Positions 1 to 5,035 of a stretch of DNA of 5,035 nt are shown piece after piece. Position 1 is the first letter of the stretch, and the number at the start of each line of letters is the position of its first letter. Origin of the DNA: an uncultured Clostridia bacterium. Its GTDB lineage: Bacteria; Bacillota; Clostridia; Saccharofermentanales; DTU023. The position numbers were made by a program, and so were the translations under genes. The notes beneath the pieces were generated by a model. It saw only the letters and a list, made by a program, of their open reading frames with translations. It had not been told where the DNA came from and did not search any database. Where the stretch lies: the NCBI GenBank assembly GCA_947254895.1, contig CAMYEY010000093.1, forward strand, positions 1-5,035. Direction: 5' to 3'.

Positions 1-50
1 TCCAGGTAGTCAACTGGGATTATGTGGCAGAACTTTTAGCCGAAGCATAA
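1..50 (+). CDS. C-terminal fragment of a convergent gene, function unknown (partial)
   Basis: Reading the plus strand from base 3 gives an open frame of 15 codons (QVVNWDYVAELLAEA) that ends in TAA at 48-50; bases 1-2 would belong to the preceding codon. The fragment looks protein-like (acidic, helical AELLAEA end). It stops 11 bases before a hairpin that has a T-tract in this direction, as expected for the 3' end of a gene converging on the importer operon. Too little is present to name a family. The other plus frames are less convincing: one has stops at 7-9 and 37-39, and the other runs into the terminator stem. It could still be chance coding in an intergenic region. Confidence 0.5.
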   Translation, partial: QVVNWDYVAELLAEA

Positions 51-61
51 TATTGGAACAT

Positions 62-110
62 AAAAAAACTCTAACGAAGTGAATAAAGTTCACTTCGTTA
101 GAGTTTTTTT
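62..110. terminator. Bidirectional rho-independent terminator
   Basis: A perfect 22-bp inverted repeat (62-83 with 89-110) surrounds a 5-base loop (84-88). The 16-bp core, ACTCTAACGAAGTGAA on the left arm, is flanked by seven A on the left and seven T on the right. Transcripts from either side therefore end in a stem followed by a run of seven U. On the minus strand it terminates the importer operon: the TAA stop of the last gene (109-111) already overlaps the first two bases of the stem. On the plus strand it would terminate the gene ending at base 50. There are no mismatches, which supports a functional hairpin rather than a chance repeat. Confidence 0.93.
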
Positions 111-744
111 AGTATTCAGACTCTTGTACTTGAATGTGATTCAATTCGGGAAGCTTGATGATGCGGTTTGCAATATTTTCAGCCAAATATTTATTGTGGG
201 TAATGGCAATTAATGTTATATGATGTTCTTTGGCATACTTCAATACATAATTCCAGATATGAGCCTGGTTGAGGGCATCAAGCATTGTTGTCATTTCATC
301 ACAAATTAAAAGTCGGGTATCTTTTCTGAGGGCTCGGGCAACACAAAATCGTTGAAGTTCACCGCCGGATAATTCATTCGGCCAGCGACTGTACCATTTT
401 TCCTGTATTCCCATCTCACGTAACACTTCTTCTTCGGGCGGTCCCGGCTCATATAAAATATCTTTCATTTTCCAGCGAGGATTAACAGCCTGTTCAGGAT
501 GTTGATAAACAAGTTGGATAGGGCGGTATCCTGATTTGGGTAGTGGTGCACCTTTAAACAAAATATTGCCATGAGTAGGACGTAAAAAACCTGAAATAAT
601 TTGAGCCAAAGTACTTTTTCCATAACCGCTGGGGCCTAATAAAACAACGACTTCGCCTTCTTCTATAGATAAATTAATATCCTTTAAGACGAATGGTCCG
701 CGGTTATAACGAAAACTTACATTTTTTATATCAAGAATGTTCAC
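109..744 (-). CDS. ABC importer ATPase 2, NikE/DppF-like, short form
   Basis: This is the cytoplasmic ATP-hydrolysing subunit that would pair with the ATPase encoded just upstream to power uptake. With the start at 744 the protein has 211 residues. All ABC motifs are present: Walker A GPSGYGKST (37-45, Lys43), Q-loop Gln81 in VYQHPEQ, signature LSGGELQR (125-132), Walker B RLLICDE with Asp149 and catalytic Glu150, D-loop TMLD, and H-loop His183. Two positions differ from the commonest consensus: Tyr41 in Walker A, and Met151 where DEP is usual; from memory both occur in NikE-like ATPases of Firmicutes. It stops 28 residues after His183, so it lacks the C-terminal oligopeptide-transporter tail and is shorter than typical NikE/DppF proteins (about 250-330 residues). 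The GTG at 744-742 is preferred because GAGGT (755-751) lies 6 bases upstream; a GTG at 750-748 with AGGAA (761-757) 6 bases upstream is an alternative giving 213 residues. The start lies inside the end of the preceding gene (14-base overlap), implying translational coupling. The exact substrate is unknown. Confidence 0.93.
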   Translation of the reverse strand: MNILDIKNVSFRYNRGPFVLKDINLSIEEGEVVVLLGPSGYGKSTLAQIISGFLRPTHGNILFKGAPLPKSGYRPIQLVYQHPEQAVNPRWKMKDILYEPGPPEEEVLREMGIQEKWYSRWPNELSGGELQRFCVARALRKDTRLLICDEMTTMLDALNQAHIWNYVLKYAKEHHITLIAITHNKYLAENIANRIIKLPELNHIQVQESEY

Positions 745-1600
745 AATCACACCTCATTCCTGTTTCGTCAACAAGCCATGTGGCACTGCTTGAACCACAA
801 TACGGGCAAGTTTCAAGATGAAATCCGTTTTGAGGAAGCGCCGCAAAAAGGGCCCGGCTGTAAGGGTGTTTCAAGCCTGTTCCATCTTCTTTGAACGTAC
901 TTGTAGAAGCAGTTTCAATGACTCTTCCGTCGTGAAAAATAGAAATATAGTCAGCAATATGAATAGCTAAATCTATATCATGGGTGATCAAAACAATTCC
1001 TTTTCCGGAATCTGCCAGTTGTCGCAAATCTTGGAGAGCTTTTATGGCAGTTTCTAAATCAAGACCCGGGGTCGGTTCATCAGCAATGATGAGTTCTGCA
1101 TCTGTAACAAGTGCGGTGGAGAGAAGAATTCTTCTTGCCATACCACCGGAAAGCTGAAACGGGTACAATTTATCGGTGCCCTCTTTCAGACGGAAACGTT
1201 TGAACAGTTTTTTTTGCAAATCTTCTACAGCTTTTCCTTCAATTCCTCGGACTTGCTCACCTACCTGCATGAGTGGATCTAAGAAAGCGATAGATTGGGG
1301 AATAAAAGCAATTTCTTTTCCTCTTAATTCCCGTATTCTGTTTGGTGTCAGTTTTTCATCTTTGTAATAAAATGTCCCACCGGTTTTTGCATTGTCCGGA
1401 AGAATGTCCATAATGGCATGAGCCAGCAAGCTTTTTCCTGAACCGCTGGACCCGACGATGGCCAGTATATTTCCTTTTTCCAGAGTGAGGCTCAGATTTT
1501 TAATGGCTGTAAAAATTACTTTTTTTAATTTTGCATCATAACTTTCAAAACTTACGGAAAGGTTTTGGACAGTGAGTAAAGTGTTTTCAGTATAATTCAT
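731..1600 (-). CDS. ABC importer ATPase 1, NikD/DppD-like, with four-cysteine C-terminal tail
   Basis: This is a cytoplasmic ATPase subunit (289 residues) of the nickel/peptide importer family, expected to form a heterodimer with the following ATPase. Motifs in order: Walker A GSSGSGKS (50-57, Lys56), Q-loop Gln102 in IPQS, signature LSGGMARR (150-157), Walker B LIIADE with Asp174 and Glu175, D-loop GLD (179-181), and H-loop His207 in LITHD. Residues 245-256 (HPYSRALFAALP) match the start of the oligopeptide/dipeptide-transporter C-terminal region. The usual longer tail with GCxFxPRC is missing, however. The protein ends in a compact tail with Cys265-x2-Cys268 and Cys284-x-Cys286, plus His288, resembling a zinc ribbon or a shortened metal/Fe-S site. 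The ATG start is secure: AGGAGG lies 4 bases upstream. The gap to the second permease is 8 bases and the end overlaps the second ATPase. From memory, the DEPTPGLD and ALPQNGF segments are typical of Firmicute NikD-like proteins; family assignment is firm, substrate is not. Confidence 0.95.
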   Translation of the reverse strand: MNYTENTLLTVQNLSVSFESYDAKLKKVIFTAIKNLSLTLEKGNILAIVGSSGSGKSLLAHAIMDILPDNAKTGGTFYYKDEKLTPNRIRELRGKEIAFIPQSIAFLDPLMQVGEQVRGIEGKAVEDLQKKLFKRFRLKEGTDKLYPFQLSGGMARRILLSTALVTDAELIIADEPTPGLDLETAIKALQDLRQLADSGKGIVLITHDIDLAIHIADYISIFHDGRVIETASTSTFKEDGTGLKHPYSRALFAALPQNGFHLETCPYCGSSSATWLVDETGMRCDCEHS

Positions 1601-1603
1601 AAG

Positions 1604-1610
1604 TCCTCCT
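1604..1610 (-). promoter_or_regulatory. Strong Shine-Dalgarno of ATPase 1, overlapping the upstream stop codon
   Basis: The minus strand reads TAGGAGGACTTATG. The TAG (1611-1609) is the stop codon of the second permease, and its last two bases begin the AGGAGGA ribosome binding site, which lies 4 bases (to AGGAGG) from the ATG at 1600-1598. A ribosome finishing the permease would sit on the initiation site of the ATPase, so coupled translation is likely. Confidence 0.85.
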
Positions 1611-2463
1611 ATTTCCGCGAACTGTGGGGATCAATGTAAATTTTGAGATAGTCACCGACTAAGTCAAAAAGCTGCACGACCAAAAGAAGCGCCAAACCCG
1701 GGAATATAGCGAGCCACCACATACCTGCTGATAAATATTTCATGGACTCAGACAATATGATGCCTACTGCTGGTGTGTCCAAGGGAAGGCCATAGCCTAA
1801 AAATGTAATTCCTGCTTCGTGAAGTATAGCATGTGGAAAAAGAAGAATGAGTCCTACCAGATATTGAGGAAATACATGGGGGATAATATGATGCACTGCA
1901 ATATAGCAGGAACTTTTTCCCATATGTTTTGAAAGTTGGACATATCTGGCAGAACGGATTTGCATGACTTCAGCCCTGATAACTCTTGTCAGAGAGGGCC
2001 AGTGTGTGACTGCTACGCCTGTAATAACACCAAAAGCACCGCCATTACATGCAATGGAAATTAAAATTAAAAGAATGATGTGAGGGATGCCCATACAGAG
2101 ATCTACCAAATAGTTGACCACATAATCGACTTTACCTCCGTAAATTGCGGACATAGTGCCTAAAATAACGGCGATAAAGGTACTCAGGACGGCAGATAGC
2201 AAACCGATTCGTATACTGAGAGAAAGTCCGCTGATTGTTCTATAAAACATATCCCGTCCCAGATTGTCAGTACCAAATAAATGGATAAGAGAAGGAGCTA
2301 AGCGTTTGTCTGCGTAATTCGGAGCATATAGCTCCGGAGACATATATATTCCCCATAAACATATAGTGACTAAAATAAAAAGTCCGATACCGATTATCAT
2401 GAGTACTTTTTGACGATAGTTCAGATGAAATGATCTTGGGGCGGCCAATTCTTTTTCAGGCAT
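1609..2463 (-). CDS. ABC importer permease 2, NikC/DppC-like
   Basis: This integral inner-membrane subunit forms the translocation channel together with the first permease. From the ATG at 2463 it has 284 residues. A cytoplasmic N-terminus (SFHLNYRQK) precedes TM1 at about 19-39. The family hallmark HLFGTDNLGRD is at 61-71. Further hydrophobic segments lie at about 86-108, 116-137, 138-155, 200-220 and 247-268, for six in all. The coupling (EAA-type) loop that docks on the ATPases is seen around 165-200 (ARYVQLSKHMGKSS then HHIIPHVFPQ), followed by EAGITFLGYGLP (216-227). The frame stays open upstream to a TTG at 2520, but the ATG at 2463-2461 is preferred: GGTGGTGA (2476-2469) lies 5 bases upstream, and the 19 extra residues would be polar, unlike a normal NikC/DppC N-terminus. 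With this start it overlaps the end of the first permease by 8 bases. Length matches the family (about 270-300). Confidence 0.94.
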   Translation of the reverse strand: MPEKELAAPRSFHLNYRQKVLMIIGIGLFILVTICLWGIYMSPELYAPNYADKRLAPSLIHLFGTDNLGRDMFYRTISGLSLSIRIGLLSAVLSTFIAVILGTMSAIYGGKVDYVVNYLVDLCMGIPHIILLILISIACNGGAFGVITGVAVTHWPSLTRVIRAEVMQIRSARYVQLSKHMGKSSCYIAVHHIIPHVFPQYLVGLILLFPHAILHEAGITFLGYGLPLDTPAVGIILSESMKYLSAGMWWLAIFPGLALLLVVQLFDLVGDYLKIYIDPHSSRK

Positions 2464-3436
2464 TGCGGTCACCACCCTCTCTGATTTGGGGATCGATAAT
2501 TCCGTATAAGATATTTGCAATCAGATTTCCCGTAAATACAAAGACTGCACTAAATACAGCAACACCTAGAAGCATAGGAGCATCTCCGAATAAGCCTGCA
2601 TGTGTAGCAGCATTGGCAAGACCAGGATAAGAAAAAACTTGCTCAGCCAGCACGCAGCCGCCGAAAAGCTCACTGATATAAGCAAATTGTAAAGTGATTG
2701 CGGGTAAGCAAATGTTTCTAAGTCCGTGCCGGATAATAATTTGTTTCAGAGATTCTCCTCTTGCTTTAGCAAAAAGGACATAATCGCTTTCAAGCACATC
2801 AATCAGTTTTTGCCGTGTATGAAGAACAATATTGGATATCCCCTTAATGCTTAATGTGATGGCCGGGAGGACTAAATGATATAACCGGTCCATAATAGTG
2901 ACATCCTCTGATAGTTTTCCTGCCGGTGCTGCCAATCCGAGAGGAAACCATTGCAGTTCCACGGCAAATATAACGAGCATGACAAGACCGATCCAAAATA
3001 CCGGAGTAGAAGCTAAAAGAAGACTTGTTGTTTTAATGACTTTATCGAAAACAGTATCTTTAAAAGCTCCTGATATAATACCCAGCGTAAACCCTAAGAG
3101 ACCGGAACAAACCCAGGCAATCATCATAAGAGGAAATGATGTTCTAAAACGTTCGCCCAGAACTTTGCTGACAGGTTCATGGTAACTGATAGATTCTCCC
3201 ATATCTCCTGTGACAAAGTGAGTGGCCCAGGTAATGTATCGTTCTACAGGAGATTTATTAAGTCCCCATTCTTCTTCAATTTGAGCTCTTTGTTCTACTG
3301 AAACACTTACTTCTCCCAAAAAGGAATCCACAGGATCCATGGGAGAAGAAGTGATAAGGAAAAAGCTGATAATAGTAGTAGAGATAAGAAGAAGAACCAT
3401 CCGGACCAGTGTTTTTAAAAAGTAACGGATATTCAA
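2456..3436 (-). CDS. ABC importer permease 1, NikB/DppB-like
   Basis: This is the first channel-forming membrane subunit, 326 residues, the usual length for NikB/DppB. TM1 (about 11-29) is followed by the large extracytoplasmic segment typical of this subunit, including EEWGLNKSPVERYITW (55-70) and GDMGESISYHEPV (77-89). Further helices lie at about 102-124, 136-158, 186-204, 245-265 and 288-312. The ATPase-docking EAA loop is at about 218-241 (DYVLFAKARGESLKQIIIRH). The C-terminal family pattern follows: LAEQVFSYPGL (263-273) and DPQIREGG (315-322). The start appears to be TTG (3436-3434): AAAGGA (3449-3444) lies 7 bases upstream, no ATG is available nearby, and the next in-frame Met (residue 13) would cut into TM1. 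It lies 30 bases downstream of the binding-protein gene, and its TGA overlaps the start of the next permease. TTG initiation may keep its yield below that of the binding protein. Confidence 0.94.
   Translation of the reverse strand: MNIRYFLKTLVRMVLLLISTTIISFFLITSSPMDPVDSFLGEVSVSVEQRAQIEEEWGLNKSPVERYITWATHFVTGDMGESISYHEPVSKVLGERFRTSFPLMMIAWVCSGLLGFTLGIISGAFKDTVFDKVIKTTSLLLASTPVFWIGLVMLVIFAVELQWFPLGLAAPAGKLSEDVTIMDRLYHLVLPAITLSIKGISNIVLHTRQKLIDVLESDYVLFAKARGESLKQIIIRHGLRNICLPAITLQFAYISELFGGCVLAEQVFSYPGLANAATHAGLFGDAPMLLGVAVFSAVFVFTGNLIANILYGIIDPQIREGGDRNA
2469..2476 (-). promoter_or_regulatory. Shine-Dalgarno deciding the start of permease 2
   Basis: The minus strand reads GGTGGTGA, seven of eight bases matching the ideal GGAGGTGA, then 5 bases and ATG at 2463-2461. 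It lies inside the last codons of the first permease. This argues for the ATG at 2463 rather than the in-frame TTG at 2520 or GTG at 2472. Confidence 0.7.
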
Positions 3437-3443
3437 AATGATT

Positions 3444-3449
3444 TCCTTT
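3444..3449 (-). promoter_or_regulatory. Shine-Dalgarno of permease 1 in the only internal gap of the operon
   Basis: The 30-base gap between binding protein and permease 1 (3437-3466) contains AAAGGA on the minus strand, 7 bases before a TTG codon. No hairpin or promoter-like pair of boxes is visible in the gap, so it acts only as a ribosome entry site. Confidence 0.65.
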
Positions 3450-3466
3450 CTCTATAAATCAGAAAA

Positions 3467-5032
3467 TTATTTGCCCCAAGTCCATTCATTCATATTTTCT
3501 ACAATGGAAATCCCCTGGCCTCTGTTGATGGTTTTCTCCGGCATAGGGATATGAAGACCGTCTTTAACAAAATAAGTCAGTGATGGCAAGGTAATAAATA
3601 GGAAAGGAACGTCCTGATCCGTTAAGTACTGGGCGTTAATCCAGTGTTTATAAGCTTCTTCACGGTCGGTGGCAGCAATAGCAGCTTCAATTTCCGCATC
3701 AACAGCAGGATTGCTATAAGAAGCCGGGTTATTAATACCGAGTACACCAATTTGACTGGAATGGAAATTTCTGTAGAAGCTGATAGGATTAATGTCAGTC
3801 ATTGCCCAACAGGTAGGGATATGCATCGCTTTTCTTGCCACAACCCATGCCTCTGATTTAGGTATGATATGTATGCCCAAAGGAGCAGCTTGTGCTGACA
3901 AGGCAACAACTGTATTGTACCGGGCCAAATCGTTGCTTCTGCCGGTGATTGTGAATTCTGCTTTTACACCGTTCTTTTCACGGATACCGTCACCGTCAGT
4001 ATCTTTCCATCCTGCTTCTTCCAAAAGCTTTTTGGCTTCTTCGACACGGCCGTCTTCAAATTTATATTTGCTGCTCCAAGGTACATCAGGGCTTGTTCCA
4101 TAAGATGGAATTCCTACACCGGCCAAAGCATTGTCGATGATAGCCTGCCGGCTGATACCGATATTTAAGGCTTTACGGATGGCAATGTCACAGGTTACAT
4201 TATTTCCGACAACCTCGTCACCTTTTTTTGTTTCCGGGATGGTAGGCAGGTTAATGATAAAGTTATCGACTGTCGGAAGGGTGAGGACTTGCATATTGTC
4301 TACTTTAGCCTTTGATGTTTCACCATCGACATATACCAAATCCAACTGACCTGATTTAGCGGCGGCTAAAGCGGTCTGTTCATCCATTTTCAAAATGGTA
4401 ATCTTCTTAAATTTGGATTTTTTACCATAATAATACTCATTGGGTTCAAGAATAAGCTGTTGGTCTTTTTTGAAATCAACGACACGCCATGCACCGGAGC
4501 CAATCGGTTTATCACCGTAGTTTTTCGTATATGCATGAGCAGGTACAATGCCCGTTTCTGTCAGACTGTAGGGGAAAGATGACCAAGGCTTTTTCAGATG
4601 GAAAATGACGGTATAGTCATCTTTTGCCTCAACAGAATCAAGCATGCTGAGATCTGCAGCAGATGCTTTTTGTTTTGCAGTATTAAAGGTAAAAACAATG
4701 TCTTTGGCTGTTAAGGGTTTACCATCTGAAAATTTTGCATCCTTTCTGATTTCATAGGTATAAGTTAAACCATCAGAACTGATAGTTTCTTTTGTAGCCA
4801 AGTCATTAACAATTTTATTATCTTTTCCGATAGCAAGAATATGGCTGTGGAAAATATCGGGAGTCCAAACTCCATAACCGGTTGTCGGGTCAAATTTACC
4901 GGCAACTAAAAGGTTCCCGGCAGAAATAGTTAATTCTGTCTTTGCTTCATTACCTGTTGTTTTTTTGTCGGAACCACATCCGGTGATAGCTAAAGTTCCG
5001 ATAAGCAGTGCAGTCAAAAGTTTTTTCTTCAT
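3467..5032 (-). CDS. Lipoprotein substrate-binding protein, SBP family 5 (NikA/DppA/OppA-like)
   Basis: This is the extracytoplasmic receptor that captures the substrate and delivers it to the permeases. It has 521 residues, normal for family 5 (SBP_bac_5). A lipoprotein signal peptide is clear: MKKK, a hydrophobic stretch, then lipobox ITGC with lipidated Cys19, followed by a polar linker (about 20-31). Family hallmarks in order: TYEIRKDAKFSDGKPLTAKD (91-110, the family 5 signature region), PIGSGAWRVVDF (176-187), IAIRKALNIGISRQAIIDNA (283-302), DTDGDGIREKNG (344-355) and NPAVDAEIEAA (441-451). His404, Trp409 and His424 lie in the segment before NPAVD, which often contributes to the pocket in this family, but I cannot assign ligand residues. 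The ATG at 5032 is supported by the complete signal peptide; only 3 bases lie upstream in the window, so the ribosome binding site and promoter are not visible. It is first of five cotranscribed genes. Nickel, a metal-chelator complex, or short peptides are all possible ligands; gene order and ATPase types favour NikA/CntA-like, with low confidence. Confidence 0.95.
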   Translation of the reverse strand: MKKKLLTALLIGTLAITGCGSDKKTTGNEAKTELTISAGNLLVAGKFDPTTGYGVWTPDIFHSHILAIGKDNKIVNDLATKETISSDGLTYTYEIRKDAKFSDGKPLTAKDIVFTFNTAKQKASAADLSMLDSVEAKDDYTVIFHLKKPWSSFPYSLTETGIVPAHAYTKNYGDKPIGSGAWRVVDFKKDQQLILEPNEYYYGKKSKFKKITILKMDEQTALAAAKSGQLDLVYVDGETSKAKVDNMQVLTLPTVDNFIINLPTIPETKKGDEVVGNNVTCDIAIRKALNIGISRQAIIDNALAGVGIPSYGTSPDVPWSSKYKFEDGRVEEAKKLLEEAGWKDTDGDGIREKNGVKAEFTITGRSNDLARYNTVVALSAQAAPLGIHIIPKSEAWVVARKAMHIPTCWAMTDINPISFYRNFHSSQIGVLGINNPASYSNPAVDAEIEAAIAATDREEAYKHWINAQYLTDQDVPFLFITLPSLTYFVKDGLHIPMPEKTINRGQGISIVENMNEWTWGK

Positions 5033-5035
5033 GAG

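Noticed and set aside
2..82. Alternative plus-strand reading frame ending in TGA at 80-82
   Set aside because: It runs through the A-tract and left arm of the terminator stem and gives an unnatural Lys/Thr-rich end; the frame ending at base 50 is the better candidate.
62..110. Inverted repeat as an operator or mobile-element end
   Set aside because: The position right at the operon's stop codon, the short loop and the flanking A/T tracts fit a terminator; no transposase or target duplication is seen.
734..808. C-terminal tail of ATPase 1 as a frameshift artefact
   Set aside because: The tail has regular Cys pairs, ends at a TGA overlapping the next gene's start, and the downstream coupling is intact, so a genuine variant tail is more likely.
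1176..1367. Plus-strand open frame of 63 codons opposite ATPase 1
   Set aside because: It lies antisense within a gene with all ABC motifs and shows no recognisable protein features; it is a shadow frame.
2430..3185. Plus-strand open frames at 2430-2630 and 2898-3185
   Set aside because: Antisense to the permeases, with low-complexity Ser/Arg/Pro-rich translations typical of reversed membrane-protein codons.
3437..3466. Possible internal promoter or attenuator between binding protein and permease 1
   Set aside because: Thirty bases are too few, and no hairpin or promoter boxes are visible; only a ribosome binding site is supported.
3644..4349. Plus-strand open frames at 3644-3856, 3792-4103 and 4131-4349
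   Set aside because: All lie antisense inside the binding-protein gene, two overlap each other, and none has convincing protein character.

Overview
This AT-rich window carries a nearly complete, single-direction (minus strand) operon for a five-component ABC importer of the nickel/peptide/opine (NikABCDE, Dpp/Opp, Cnt) family. Reading in the direction of transcription, from high to low coordinates, the order is: lipoprotein substrate-binding protein (3467-5032), first permease (2456-3436), second permease (1609-2463), first ATPase (731-1600) and second ATPase (109-744). This is the classic A-B-C-D-E order. The binding protein's own start is only 3 bases from the right edge, so its ribosome binding site and the operon promoter lie outside the window.

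The genes are tightly packed. There are 30 bases between binding protein and permease 1, an 8-base overlap between the permeases, an 8-base gap between permease 2 and ATPase 1 in which the stop codon runs into the Shine-Dalgarno sequence, and a 14-base overlap between the ATPases (20 if the alternative start is used). No terminator or promoter-sized gap is seen inside the operon, so one transcript with translational coupling is likely. Two of the five genes appear to start with non-ATG codons (TTG for permease 1, GTG for ATPase 2).

The operon ends in a perfect 22-bp inverted repeat (62-83 / 89-110) with T-tracts on both sides. It looks like a bidirectional rho-independent terminator. On its far side, the first 50 bases hold what appears to be the C-terminal end of a convergent plus-strand gene of unknown function.

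The assembled machine would be a lipid-anchored binding protein outside the membrane, a heterodimeric channel of two six-helix permeases, and two different cytoplasmic ATPases that both keep all the motifs needed for ATP hydrolysis. The substrate cannot be fixed from sequence. The short NikE-like second ATPase and the NikD-like first ATPase favour a nickel/metallophore or small-peptide importer. The most unusual detail is the C-terminus of the first ATPase, where a compact four-cysteine tail stands in the place of the longer cysteine-containing tail usual for this family.

Strong AGGAGG-type Shine-Dalgarno sites, use of TTG/GTG starts and AT-rich codons suggest a low-to-moderate GC Firmicute; a Negativicutes host (Veillonella/Dialister-like) is a guess only. 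I see no RNA genes, mobile elements or CRISPR arrays, and no evidence of a novel system beyond the details listed.
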